Under the pieces are notes generated by a model. That model was not told the origin of the DNA and did not search any database. It saw nothing but the letters and a program-made list of their open reading frames with translations. A stretch of DNA of 56,272 nucleotides, taken from assembly GCA_021731085.1 (NCBI GenBank), contig JAKFYB010000028.1, positions 1 to 56,272 on the forward strand, in the 5' to 3' direction. The DNA is from Dehalococcoidia bacterium (GTDB taxonomy: Bacteria; Chloroflexota; Dehalococcoidia; DSTF01; JACRBR01). Positions 1 through 9,800 of the stretch are shown here, in pieces. How positions within the stretch are numbered: the first letter of the stretch is position 1; every line of letters begins with the position of its first letter. Made by a program: the position numbers and the translations under genes.

Positions 1-156
1 GGCAACAACTGCCATGCGTCTTATCCGGACTTCTGCATCCCGCCACCACCACCGGATCTCGACTGCCCGGACATCGGCCACAAGAACTTCACCGTGCTGG
101 CGCCGGACCCGCACAGGTTCGACGGCGATCACGATGGCGTTGGGTGCGAGAGTTGA
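1..156 (+). CDS. Excalibur-type calcium-binding protein, C-terminal fragment
   Basis: Reading frame 1 is open from the window edge to a TGA at 154-156 and encodes the last 51 residues of a protein whose N-terminus lies outside. It contains a Cys-containing segment ending in five prolines, then a Cys-containing stretch, and ends with FDGDHDGVGCES. The DxDxDGxxCE pattern is the hallmark of the excalibur extracellular calcium-binding domain, and the preceding NFTVLAPDPHRFDGD stretch is typical of its C-terminal copies. Excalibur domains sit on secreted or surface proteins; the enzymatic part, often a nuclease, cannot be seen here. Confident as an excalibur tail; nothing can be said of the rest. 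Confidence 0.8.
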   Translation, partial: GNNCHASYPDFCIPPPPPDLDCPDIGHKNFTVLAPDPHRFDGDHDGVGCES

Positions 157-183
157 CGGCTATGAGAGAGATCGGAGGGTAGC

Positions 184-816
184 GTGACCACTGAACCTGA
201 ACCTACTGAGGACATGGAGTTCACTGAGATCCTCATCGAGTGCCGACCCGATCCTAAGGGCGGGCTCCTGCCGCCCAACGCCGTACTCTTCGCCTACGAC
301 ATTGAGGTGCCGGGGAGAATTAGTCCGGACGGAGCCCGCGAGGCTTTGGAGCGTGTGCTTTCGGAGGCGCTGAGCGACATCCCGCAGGGCGTCACATTCG
401 ACGTGCACTCAATTGAAGCGCAGGAAGGATCGGTGATCCTCATTCTCATCGTCACGGTATTCGTGGCGCCTGAGGCTCTCCCTGTGGTTGGCACGGTAGG
501 TGCGGGCGCAGCGGTTCTTTGGGTGGCGGAGCGCTTCGCCGGTGGATTCGTGAGCAGGATCGGTGGAGGTCTCGCTGATCGCATGCTGCGGCATTTTGGT
601 GGAGATCGATCCGCTCAATCCCGCGGCGACGAAGCCATGAAGGCAGCTCAGGATGTGGCGGTTCAACGCGGCTGCACGGGTTTGGCGACGTCTGTTGGGG
701 GAATCAAGCGCGACGACGGACGACATCAGTGGATGTTCGAACTAGTTGGTTGCGACGCTCGCAGGGTTACTGTGATCATCGGTCGACGGCCACCACCCGA
801 GGTATATGTCGGCTGA
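184..816 (+). CDS. Hypothetical protein with a central hydrophobic segment
   Basis: Begins with GTG 8 nt after a clear AGGG-type ribosome site (atcggaggg). The 210-residue product starts with an acidic Thr/Glu-rich stretch, then a predicted alpha/beta region (about 15-80), then a strongly hydrophobic segment around residues 85-125 (VILILIVTVFV and a Gly/Ala/Val stretch) that could span a membrane once or twice, then a mixed C-terminal domain (about 150-210). I do not recognise the family. It lies between an excalibur gene on the same strand and a convergent DUF4236 gene. Codon use is less GC-biased than in the metabolic genes from 17 kb onward, fitting an accessory region. An effector or small membrane-associated protein is possible but unsupported. 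Confidence 0.6.
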   Translation: MTTEPEPTEDMEFTEILIECRPDPKGGLLPPNAVLFAYDIEVPGRISPDGAREALERVLSEALSDIPQGVTFDVHSIEAQEGSVILILIVTVFVAPEALPVVGTVGAGAAVLWVAERFAGGFVSRIGGGLADRMLRHFGGDRSAQSRGDEAMKAAQDVAVQRGCTGLATSVGGIKRDDGRHQWMFELVGCDARRVTVIIGRRPPPEVYVG

Positions 817-931
817 GCCGCGGACAATTGCGAAGTCAGCAGCTTGTGGTCGTAGCCGATTGAATTCCCGTACAGCGACTATAGGAACACTATTGCCTGA
901 TCGTGATGCCCAGATGCTGCCCCTATACTTC

Positions 932-2164
932 TCAGTCTGGCTCTCGGCCGTCACTGAGCAGCAGCTTTCTTTTCGACTCGAACTCGTCGGGTGTTATCAG
1001 GCCCTCGTCTCTCAGCGAGGTGAGCGTGCGAAGTTTTTCTCCCAGCTCGGCGATGTTCCCTGACGATGCGGACTTTGCTGCGTGCGTCTGTGAATCGCGG
1101 GGTGGACGTGTCTCTGTTCCGATGTCCAACCGTGCGGCAACGTCGCGGTAGCTGGGGTTGTCGGCGTAAATTCTCTCGAAGTCACGCTTTGCTTGTGAAG
1201 CCTTCCCGCTTGCCGCGTAGACGGCGGCTCGCTCGTATCGCACCTCCGTGAGCAGGCCCTTGTCTCGTCCCGCTGTCTTCTTCAGTCCGGACGTGAAGAC
1301 GGCGCAAGCAGCGTCGGCCAGTCCTAGTTGGGCCAATGCCTTGCCTCGCAAGACAAGGCCAGCCAGCGCGAGATCTGAATCATTCTCCAAGTCGGCAGAA
1401 GCCTCGATAACTCCGTCGGCGTCGCCATCTTCAAACAACAGGTCGCACAGCGCGACCTTTAGAGCGATTTCGTTGGATGCGTCAACAGACAGTTGCTGCA
1501 GGAGGCCGATTGCTTCTTCCAGACTCCCGCGCTCTTGATAGATCTCCGCGAGCAAAAGGCAGGCACCAAGACTGCTTGCCGGAACTGTGGCCTTGACCGT
1601 TGGCGTAATATCGATCGAAAGGCTTATCTCAGCGATGGAGGCGGGCAGATACTTGGCCATCAGTTCATCTGGCAGTTCGACCACGCTCGCCACGACTTTT
1701 TCTAGGTAGCTGATCGCCTTGTCGTTGTCGCCGAACTTGTGCGCGACCACCCCCGCAAAGAGATCGTCACTCGCATTTCTTTCATCCCCGCTACTCGCCG
1801 ACTCGAACGCGATCAACGCCTTCTGTAGGTCCCCGCTGAGGTAGGCCTGCACGCCTTCGTAGAATCTCTTCTCATATCCCGGCGCGAACATGCCCGGCTT
1901 TGGCAGCACGGCTCTTGGCTGTGGTGAAATAGGCGGAGACTTCGCAGTTTGCCTGTTTGCCTTACCGGCGCTGCCACCGATCTTAGAAGTGCTAACTGAA
2001 GACAATCCTGTTCCAGGAAGCCCAATCGACCTAGTCGCTCGCCCGGATGTATTGACCGAATATCGCAGGCCCTTTGTGCCAGTCGAGACCCCAAGGCTCT
2101 TCTTTCCCACGTTCAGGCGCACGCCAGGCCCTATCTTGATACTGCGCCGAAAGCGGAGAGCCAT
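932..2164 (-). CDS. DUF4236-TPR-SHOCT protein
   Basis: The 410-residue protein opens with MALRFRRSIKIGPGVRLNVG and a following GKKSLGVSTGTKG stretch, the signature of DUF4236, a short N-terminal domain of unknown function common on bacterial membrane-associated proteins. Residues about 95-345 are helical TPR-like repeats (the SGDLQKALIAFESA and GSLEEAIGLLQQL types). The last 35 residues (LRTLTSLRDEGLITPDEFESKR) match SHOCT, a short C-terminal helical domain thought to mediate oligomerisation. The ATG has an AAGGGGG ribosome site 6 nt upstream. The architecture suggests a scaffold; no catalytic motif is visible. It is convergent with the preceding unknown gene. Confidence 0.8.
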   Translation of the reverse strand: MALRFRRSIKIGPGVRLNVGKKSLGVSTGTKGLRYSVNTSGRATRSIGLPGTGLSSVSTSKIGGSAGKANRQTAKSPPISPQPRAVLPKPGMFAPGYEKRFYEGVQAYLSGDLQKALIAFESASSGDERNASDDLFAGVVAHKFGDNDKAISYLEKVVASVVELPDELMAKYLPASIAEISLSIDITPTVKATVPASSLGACLLLAEIYQERGSLEEAIGLLQQLSVDASNEIALKVALCDLLFEDGDADGVIEASADLENDSDLALAGLVLRGKALAQLGLADAACAVFTSGLKKTAGRDKGLLTEVRYERAAVYAASGKASQAKRDFERIYADNPSYRDVAARLDIGTETRPPRDSQTHAAKSASSGNIAELGEKLRTLTSLRDEGLITPDEFESKRKLLLSDGREPD

Positions 2165-2219
2165 CTGTCCCCCTTCACCGCCCTGCGTATCCTGGCTTGG
2201 TTACCAAGGCCGCAAGGAC

Positions 2220-4742
2220 CTACAGACAAACGGTAACGAAGAACACGGCACGTGTGATAAACAGCGCGTCGGCATTCGTAATCAAGCCATTGCCATTGAT
2301 GTCGAAAACACCATCCTTGCCAATGATGTTGAATACGCCCCGCTTGATGAATAAGGCGTCGGCGTTGGTGACGAGTCCGTTGCCGTTCACATCCATGACC
2401 TCGCGGCAGTCGCCGACGCCATCGCCGTCTGAGTCGACGACTGTGTGGCTGGTGCCCCACTTGCAGATTTCCCACGCGTCCATGAGGCCGTCGCCGTCAG
2501 TGTCCGTACTCGCTGGGCCGCAGTCCGCAGGCGCGCCGTCCAGCTTGCTGTCGCAGTTCGTATCCCAACTCGGGCCGTCCTCACCGACGTCAGTGTCGGT
2601 GCCACTGAAGCAGCCGTTGGCGGTATTGCCGTCGCCATCGTCGTCGTACGTATTGTCGCCGCCCGGATCGGCGTCGGATGCGTTGATCAATCCGTCGTTG
2701 TCGATGTCGGGATCGCAGGCGTCGCCTAGGGAATCGCCGTTGGCTACGGTGGTATCGTGGCCGCCGATTCCCGGACCGTTGCCGAGGCCGTCCGAGTCGA
2801 AGTTCGCCTGATCCGCGTTGGAGATCGCGGGGCAATTGTCAAGCGCGTCGCACACGCCATCACTGTCGGCGTCGGGGTTCACGCACGGCGTGGGTGTAGG
2901 TGATGGTGTCGATGTTGCTGTTGGCGACGGCGTTGGCGTGTGCGTTGCGGTATTCGTCGGAGTCGAAGTCGCAGTCGGTGTATTCGTCCGTGTAGGCGTC
3001 GGTGTAGGCGTAGATATTGTCGCCAGGACGACTTCGCCTCTGCCGAACACATTGTCGGTACCGGCCGCGCCGCGATCGACCGTCGCGTTGTTAAGCAAGT
3101 AGGTCTTGACCTGCGCAGGTGTTGTAGCCAGGCCGGCTCCCATGACGAGGGCTGCCGCGCCAGCTGCCGCCGGTGCTGCGGAACTCGTACCGTCGAAGCA
3201 GTCGGGCGCGTAGGTGTGGCTCGTAACACAGGCGGCGGCACTGAGGTCGGGCTTGGTTCGCGCATCGTTCGTCGGACCCTGCGAACTGTAGCCCGCAATT
3301 GCGACACCAGCGGCCGGGTCGACGGCGCCAACGGACAACCCCCCTGCGCTGGCCGTGTCGGAGGCCGGACCACCGGCGCTGAACGGATTCTGCCAGTATT
3401 CGATGACGCCGGCGTTTGTCATTATCTCCAGGACATCGCCCGCGGTACCGGAGCCTACCGCAAACCTTTGGATAACGAGGTAGTCGACGTCGCCGAAACA
3501 GGGGATGGACTCGAGCGGATTGGCGCCGGCGGTCTGGTCGTTGAGGCTTGAACCGATTAACGCGCCTCCAGGCGTATCGAACACGAACACATCATAATCG
3601 CTCTTGTTCGCTCCCCAATCGCTCCATCGCAGACCATTGGCGAATCCACAAGCAAAGCCTAGGTATTCGTCGCCTGCAGCAAAATCCATGAAACCGTTGT
3701 TGTTTGCGTCGGTCCAGGTTTTCCTCCAGTACTGCCCAAAGTCCGGAGCGACCGCCGCGGAATTTCCTGCGGAGTTGAACCACACCATGCCGGCTGTAAC
3801 CGCGTTGTTGATGACCGTTGCCATCGGGCCCGTGCCGTTTCCCTGGCCGTCATATTCGGAGGTCAGTGAACGAGAGATGATCTTCACGCCCTGAGAACTG
3901 AAGTAGTTCACAGCGGCTTGATGGTCGGTGGTGCTTTGCACCGTAGCGAGATAGAGCTGTGCGCCCGGGGCCATCTCATGGATGATCTCGGCGACGGCGG
4001 TTCCGTGCTGTTCGCCGGGGAACACGGTGAAGACATTGCACGGCGTACCAAGCACGAGGCAGAATGTTCCGCTCGCTGCCGGAACTTCACCGGCGCTTTG
4101 CGCGCTGTTCCATACGGAGGTGTCGAAGTAGTCGATGATGCCGACCTTGACGCCGGTGCCGATTCGCCCGGCGGCGTGCCAACCGCTGGCGTTGGTCTTC
4201 GCAACCTCCTGACCGGTGACCGGCGAACCTCCGAGCGTGCGCTGCAACCGCGTCTTGTCGCCCTGCGACATGTCGCGCGCGATGAGTGGGATGTTGGACT
4301 TTAGCGGTGGCCGGAGGTACTGCACGCCGGGTGCCGCTTCGAGTGCGACTAGAGTGTCGGTCGGCAAAGTGGCCTGGGTTAGTCCCTCGATTTCGCCTTC
4401 AACCACGCCCCCCAGGAGGGCCACAAGGAACGCGACCTCCAGGCTCGGACGATCATGCAAAATCTCCACTCGCGTCGTCGATTCGGGACCGAGGCCTAAC
4501 GTGATCCAGCGCAGAATCTGATCCTCGACGACTCCGCGACGCAGCTCGCCGTTGACGAGTGCGATCCCCGCCGTGCCGCGAATTGGTACTTGCGGAGAGC
4601 CCGGGTCGGGCGCTGGCGCGGTCAGTTCACCGAAAGCGGATTGCTGGGCGCTTACCAACGAGGTTCCAGGCGCATCGGGACTCGCTGCGATGAGCATGAG
4701 CAGAATTGCGGGGATCGACAGCAGCAGTGAACGACGAAGCAT
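2220..4742 (-). CDS. Secreted S8-family (subtilisin-like) protease with TSP3 repeats and a dockerin
   Basis: Start chosen at the ATG giving [20 protein letters not shown], a clear signal peptide, with an AGAGGG ribosome site; an upstream in-frame start adds 25 Arg-rich residues and looks spurious. About 840 residues. The catalytic triad is visible: Asp in VGIIDYFD (about D204), His in [10 protein letters not shown] (about H246), Ser in [12 protein letters not shown] (about S520), plus the oxyanion Asn in SAGNSA (about N327). The Asp motif is unusual because canonical subtilases have [22 protein letters not shown] linker follows, then Asp-rich thrombospondin type 3 calcium repeats, then two dockerin-like loops, [14 protein letters not shown] and [14 protein letters not shown]. 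Probably secreted and attached to another surface protein through the dockerin. Confidence 0.88.
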   Translation of the reverse strand: MLRRSLLLSIPAILLMLIAASPDAPGTSLVSAQQSAFGELTAPAPDPGSPQVPIRGTAGIALVNGELRRGVVEDQILRWITLGLGPESTTRVEILHDRPSLEVAFLVALLGGVVEGEIEGLTQATLPTDTLVALEAAPGVQYLRPPLKSNIPLIARDMSQGDKTRLQRTLGGSPVTGQEVAKTNASGWHAAGRIGTGVKVGIIDYFDTSVWNSAQSAGEVPAASGTFCLVLGTPCNVFTVFPGEQHGTAVAEIIHEMAPGAQLYLATVQSTTDHQAAVNYFSSQGVKIISRSLTSEYDGQGNGTGPMATVINNAVTAGMVWFNSAGNSAAVAPDFGQYWRKTWTDANNNGFMDFAAGDEYLGFACGFANGLRWSDWGANKSDYDVFVFDTPGGALIGSSLNDQTAGANPLESIPCFGDVDYLVIQRFAVGSGTAGDVLEIMTNAGVIEYWQNPFSAGGPASDTASAGGLSVGAVDPAAGVAIAGYSSQGPTNDARTKPDLSAAACVTSHTYAPDCFDGTSSAAPAAAGAAALVMGAGLATTPAQVKTYLLNNATVDRGAAGTDNVFGRGEVVLATISTPTPTPTRTNTPTATSTPTNTATHTPTPSPTATSTPSPTPTPCVNPDADSDGVCDALDNCPAISNADQANFDSDGLGNGPGIGGHDTTVANGDSLGDACDPDIDNDGLINASDADPGGDNTYDDDGDGNTANGCFSGTDTDVGEDGPSWDTNCDSKLDGAPADCGPASTDTDGDGLMDAWEICKWGTSHTVVDSDGDGVGDCREVMDVNGNGLVTNADALFIKRGVFNIIGKDGVFDINGNGLITNADALFITRAVFFVTVCL

Positions 4743-4827
4743 GGTTTGGGGCCCTCTATTTCGACTTCTGAGGCGCGACCTCGGGCGAGGCGGAATTCCA
4801 GAGCGATACCGATCCATGCGGGGAGGC

Positions 4828-4858
4828 GGTGAGGGGTCAGAATCACTGACCCCTCACC
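4828..4858. terminator. Hairpin after the LPDTG-protein gene
   Basis: A perfect 12-bp inverted repeat (GGTGAGGGGTCA, 7-nt loop, TGACCCCTCACC) lies 14 nt past the stop of the LPDTG gene and before the subtilase start. It has no T-tract, so it may be an attenuating or RNA-stabilising hairpin rather than a full rho-independent terminator. Confidence 0.55.
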
Positions 4859-4872
4859 GTGCACGAATTTCT

Positions 4873-5976
4873 TTAACGGGAGCGGCGGATGGTCACGAGC
4901 ATGCCTGTGCCGAGAGCGGCTGCGGCAATCATTCCGAGCAGTAGCCATGTGTGCGAGCCGCCACCGGATGATCCGCCTGATGTACCGGTGTCTGGCAGTG
5001 TGATTGGGCCGGAGCCGTCTCCACCAGCGTCGCCACTGGGCTGAGTCGCGACGCTCGCGGGCGAGGTCGGGCTACCAACGCCGGTCGTCGCCGTGCTTGT
5101 GTTCACCGGTGTATTCGTTCGGGTTGGCGTGTGCGTGTTGGCAGTTGTCGATGTGTTGGTTGCTGTAGGGCACGTCACTGGGGTGCCGTTCGTGGTGCAT
5201 GGTGTCGGCGACGGGGTTGGGGTTCGTGTGGACGTGGGCGTCGGTGTGTTGGTTTGGGTGGGCGTGTTGGTGTGCGTAGGCGTGTTCGTTGGCGTGTTTG
5301 TGTTGGTGGGCGTGTTCGTAGGAGTGTTCGTCGGCGGTGCTTGCACTGTTATCGAAGCGCCAGCACAAGTGAAGCCACCCTGTCCACAAACGGGGTTATT
5401 GGCGCCGCTGGCCCCCGTGGAAAGGTCGGTAGTTGAGAACGCAAGGGTGCTCGTTCCAAGACTGACGGGATTGTTGAATGTCAGGGTGGCGAGCAGGACA
5501 TCCCCACTCACGGCTCGATCAGCCGCCCCAACAGACTCGCACGTTATCGTTGCAGGGGACGGCGTCCCGGACGGCGCCGTTCCAGCGCCGTCGAGAATGT
5601 TGCAGTCCCACGCTCCACCACCACCGAGTGACGCCTCATTCCAATCAGGATTGGCGGCCAAGTCTGTAGTGCCGTTGCCAGCCACGTCGGAAGCGATGAG
5701 CGGAGCTGTATAGCTAACTCCGATCGTGGCACCAGAAATGAATCCACTTACAGGAGTCCCGGAGGCATCGAGGAGACAGATACCCACGGAAACGGACGAA
5801 CCCGTAGTTACATTGCGTGTGTTCTGAACGGTGCCGCAACCGTCGGTTGGATCAGCGTCAATCGCTAGCGATGCGTTTACGCCTGCTGAAGCTGGCGGAG
5901 GACTAAAGGTGAACATGATCGCTGCAAGTGGTAACGCGATCGAAGCTGCAAGAAGGACTCGTTGGAATCGGCGCAT
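4873..5976 (-). CDS. LPDTG-anchored surface protein with a cohesin-like domain
   Basis: Start set at the ATG giving MRRFQRVLLAASIALPLAAI, a signal peptide ending near PPPASAG, with GAGGAG 8 nt upstream; a longer in-frame start is unlikely. The 367-residue product has a beta-rich domain (about residues 30-215) with the organisation of cohesin-like modules: NVTTGSSVSVGICL near its start, a 'GDVLLATLTF' strand and paired cysteines. [14 protein letters not shown] linker follows (about 215-310), then LPDTG, a hydrophobic helix and an RRSR tail: a complete sortase sorting signal. No sortase gene is in the window. It lies directly upstream of the dockerin-bearing subtilase on the same strand, so a cohesin-dockerin partnership is plausible but inferred. 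Confidence 0.8.
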   Translation of the reverse strand: MRRFQRVLLAASIALPLAAIMFTFSPPPASAGVNASLAIDADPTDGCGTVQNTRNVTTGSSVSVGICLLDASGTPVSGFISGATIGVSYTAPLIASDVAGNGTTDLAANPDWNEASLGGGGAWDCNILDGAGTAPSGTPSPATITCESVGAADRAVSGDVLLATLTFNNPVSLGTSTLAFSTTDLSTGASGANNPVCGQGGFTCAGASITVQAPPTNTPTNTPTNTNTPTNTPTHTNTPTQTNTPTPTSTRTPTPSPTPCTTNGTPVTCPTATNTSTTANTHTPTRTNTPVNTSTATTGVGSPTSPASVATQPSGDAGGDGSGPITLPDTGTSGGSSGGGSHTWLLLGMIAAAALGTGMLVTIRRSR

Positions 5977-6332
5977 GCGGAGGCTCCTCTTTGATGATGA
6001 TGCGGTGCAACGCCGATCCTCGGCGTAACGCGAAGCGTATCGGCTCGTTTGACTGGGTGTCAAACGGTATGTCTACTTGTTATCTTTAGCGAGCTATCTA
6101 ATCCGACCAACTTGATACCGTGATTCAGGCCGGCGGCTAGCCGGCACAGTTCGAGATTCCATCGTGCTGATGCACACTATGTCCCGATCGTGAGGGACTA
6201 CATTTTGTAGCCCTGCGTTCAAAATTAATCCCTACGCATTGACATGGGACATACTCGCGCGTACTATCCCGCCAACTCAGGACAGTTAGACGACCTGTGG
6301 CGAGGCTGACGCCGCTGGCACGGAGGTGCTGC
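5977..6332. other. Divergent intergenic region with small inverted repeats
   Basis: About 350 nt between the divergent LPDTG and RHS genes, presumably holding both promoters. No gene is supported. Two overlapping inverted repeats are present: GTCCC/GGGAC at 6181-6198 and GGGACTACA/TGTAGCCC at 6194-6213. They share the GGGAC arm, so only one could form at a time. No clear sigma-70 promoter or regulator site could be assigned. Confidence 0.4.
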
Positions 6333-6887
6333 GTGGCGTCATTTCTGAAGGCGGGCTTCCTCGCCACCATTGTTCTTGGCGTACTTCTGAGCTTCGGCCA
6401 CGTTTACTCGGCGCCAGCGAGCATGGATGAAGTCATTGCACGGTTCCAGATCGCGCGCGCAAACGCGCAGATGGTTGATCCTCCCACACCTGAAGCCACA
6501 CTGCCATTTGCGACACCGACGTTGGCCCTGCCCGTTGAGGCGAGCCCATCCGCCAGCGCGACGCCATCTGAGACCGTAACTACCGCGCCATCGGCGACTG
6601 GCACACCAACCTTGGTACCAGCATCTCCCATTGGCGACACTTCAACTCCCAGCGACACGCTGACTCCAAGCGTGGAAGCAACAGGTACTCCATCAGCGTC
6701 CGCGACACCCACGCCCCTCACCACCGAAACGACCACGCCGGAGGCGACCGAAACAGTCATAGGTCCCGAAGGCGGAAATATCACGAGCCTTGATGGCGAC
6801 GCCGAGATCACGTTTCCTCCAGGCGCGATTGACGAACCAGTCCTAGTGCGCGTCACGCAGAAAGAGAGCTGGGGAGCTTCCTGCTGA
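6333..6887 (+). CDS. RHS/SpvB protein, N-terminal part (separated by a frameshift)
   Basis: Start placed at GTG 6333 because GGAGGT lies 5 nt upstream and the product then begins MASFLKAGFLATIVLGVLLS, a signal peptide; an earlier in-frame GTG at 6297 has no such support. After cleavage near YSAPAS come a Thr/Pro/Ser-rich linker (about residues 50-135) and a ZU5-like module (VIGPEGGNITSLDGDAEITF, then FPPGAIDEPVLVRVTQK). This frame ends at 6887, while the continuation of the module (GELPADLPAGMPENIW) reads in the +1 frame from about 6862. So this is the 5' part of the RHS gene, separated from it by a single-base frameshift between about 6847 and 6887. Confidence 0.75.
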   Translation: MASFLKAGFLATIVLGVLLSFGHVYSAPASMDEVIARFQIARANAQMVDPPTPEATLPFATPTLALPVEASPSASATPSETVTTAPSATGTPTLVPASPIGDTSTPSDTLTPSVEATGTPSASATPTPLTTETTTPEATETVIGPEGGNITSLDGDAEITFPPGAIDEPVLVRVTQKESWGASC

Positions 6888-6888
6888 C

Positions 6889-9800
6889 TTGCCGGCTGGG
6901 ATGCCTGAGAATATCTGGGACTTCTCCGCGTTCGCCGTGGAGCGCGCGAACGAGCCGGTACACGAGTTCGCGGTGCCACTCACGGTAGATCTGCTCTACG
7001 ACCACGACGAACTCTTCGGCAAGGCCAGCCAGTCACTAAAGTTCTACTCATACGACGAGGCAGAGCAGGAGTGGCTGGAATCAGCCGTTTCGCTCGCCGA
7101 GCCGGGTCGCTTCCGCGTGTCACTGAGTCACTTCAGCACGCAGGCATCAACGCTCGATGATGTGATCAAAATGCCGGCCGTGCTGGACGCGGCCCAGGTA
7201 AATCCTTCGACAGGTGCGGCAACGTTTAGCTATCCCATTCAGATTGCGCCCGGTGTCGGGAGCGTTCTGCCGCAGCTCCAACTTACGTACAACTCCGCGA
7301 GCGCGGACGAGTCCCATGCGGCCGCGGGATGGGTCGGCACTGGCTGGGACCTCTCCGCGCCGTCGATCAGCCGCTCGGGCGACCGCTATTTCCTCAATCT
7401 CAACGGTGTCGGAACGGAGATTCTCGAAGTCGATGGGGACTACGTGGCGCGGAGCCAGCGGTTCTGGCTAGTTACACGTGACTGCTCGACAGAGGACAGC
7501 TGTTGGACGGTGCGGGACACCGCAGGCAATACCTACGTATTCGGCGGCGACGACGACAGTCGGCGTTTCTACAACGACTTCGGCCTTGTGGGCGAACAGG
7601 ACTATCAGTGGGACCTCTCGCTCGCGATGGACGCACACGGAAACGAAACCATTTATGAATACGAACAGATCCTTGGCACCTGGTTCTATAGCTATTACGA
7701 CAGTCCCGACCCATATGTCGTTTCCTCATACCTGAAGCGCATCACGTATCCCGGCGGGCAGGTAGACCTGACGCTGAAGAACGAAACGAACTCTCCTGGT
7801 TGGCTTGAGGACGCATCTCGCTACAAGACGGCGCCTGAAGGTTCGTACTTGCAGGTCCGTCCTGACGTGAGGATGTGCGGATCTAATTTCACTGCGGTCA
7901 TCGAGACACAAGCCCTACATGAGATAGACGTGAAAAGCTGGGACGATGATGCGTTCTATACGGCGCGCTCTTACGTCTTTGAGTACGAAGACGTGGACGC
8001 TGATGCGAGTTGTGGTCAAGGCACCGCAAACCTCGGACATTCGCTGAAGTCGCTGCTTGTTCGTGGCCAGGACGACGGCAGTCTTCACAGGATCGACTTC
8101 AACAACATCGAGAAGCAGACCTCCAAGATCTGTCCCCATGCGGGTGGCGGCACGTCAACGTGGAAGAGCAAACGGCTTGAGAAGGTCAAGAACGGCTTCG
8201 GCGGGGAGACGACATTCACATACGCCAGCACGCCCGTAAGCTTTCCGTGGCCAAATCCAGCGGACATCGTTTGTGATGGCGACGACGCTCCTCGTTTTCA
8301 GCACCACCTTGTGACGGGCGTTACACAGTCTGCCGGAACAGCGTGGGCAGGGGGCCAGTCGCCCTCTGTGACCCAGACGTTCTCCTACATCGGCTCACCC
8401 GCGTGGAAGACCGACGGCGTTCTTGACACGGACAATCTGTACGGGATCAGAAGCGTGTTCACCGGATTTGAGGAGGTCCACGTCACGGACAGCGAGGGCA
8501 ATAAGAACAAGCACTTCTTCGCGACAACGGGTGAACATGCAGGCACCCAAGTCAAGCAGGAGACTTGGGGTCATGAAGCGACGCCCGTCCTCTGGCAAAG
8601 CAGCGAGTCTACTCCCGTAATAGTGACGCAGACACCGACTCTTACTCTGCAGAGCATCACACGCGCGTCTGGACGTATTGCGAAGGCAACAACGAGTACC
8701 TACCAGGAGGGCTTGCAGGTAGGTGAAGTAATCGTTGTGTCTGGCGTCGACAACGGGACCTACAACGGACGATTCTACAACGGCGCGTTCAAGATCACGA
8801 AGGTCGAGCACGACTGCATGAACTGGTACACGTGCTTTAGCACGGAGTTCTGGTACGTGATGGACGGCGCACCAACAGCCAACGCCCAGGGAACCTACAA
8901 GATCGCCGGCCGGCCGGTCGTGTCGGGTGTCGAAAGCACCACAACTCGGGCGAAGGGGATGTCGTCATCCCATGGTGCGCGCGTCAGCTACGCCTACGAC
9001 ACGGCGACCGGGATGGTGGCAACTACGACGGAAGATGGTGACATCTCATCAACATCGAATGCCGACTGCCGTGTTTCCGTGATGACGTATGTGGCGAGCC
9101 TGCCTACAAACGCTCCGCGATTCATTTTGCCAAGCACGAGCAGCGTCAAGGGCTGCGGAGATGGGGCGACGCCTGAGGCGAAGAGCGCATCATTCTACGA
9201 TGGCTCGACGAGCCTGTCGGCAACGCCTACCAAGGGCAACCTCACGACGTCCAGGCAGACCGTCGACATCGCGCGCGCCAGTACCGACGGCGAGAAGTAC
9301 ATCTATCAATACTCGAGCTACTTCGCCTCTGGCCAACCACTCGCCGCATCTGTTCCAATGTACGGCAACGAAGCTGCGATCCTGAGCGGTGGGACGGAGG
9401 GCACAGTCCCGACGACGAAGGGCCGAACGGTACTGGCCTACGATCTCGGCTCTAACGACTCAATTCAAACCTCGTTGACCGGTCCTGGGCGCTTCGTAAC
9501 TTCAACAACGACGTACGTCTATGAGGCGAACGGCAGTGCTGCGTCGCCCGCGACGCAAGTCACGACAACAGAATGGGACCCCCGCCTTGGTGTGCCTAAG
9601 CGCGGGATCGACGCGACTGGCCTCCTGGAGAGCAGGACGTTCTACGATCAGTTCGGCAGGACGACTGGTACGTGGCGCACGTTGGACTCGACAGCATCTG
9701 GGACGCCAGTGCCGGCCGTCGAGTATGCCTATTCGTGGGGTGTCCCCGGTACGCCCATCGCCAGCCCGGATGGCAACAATGTGGTCACCGTCAAGCAACG

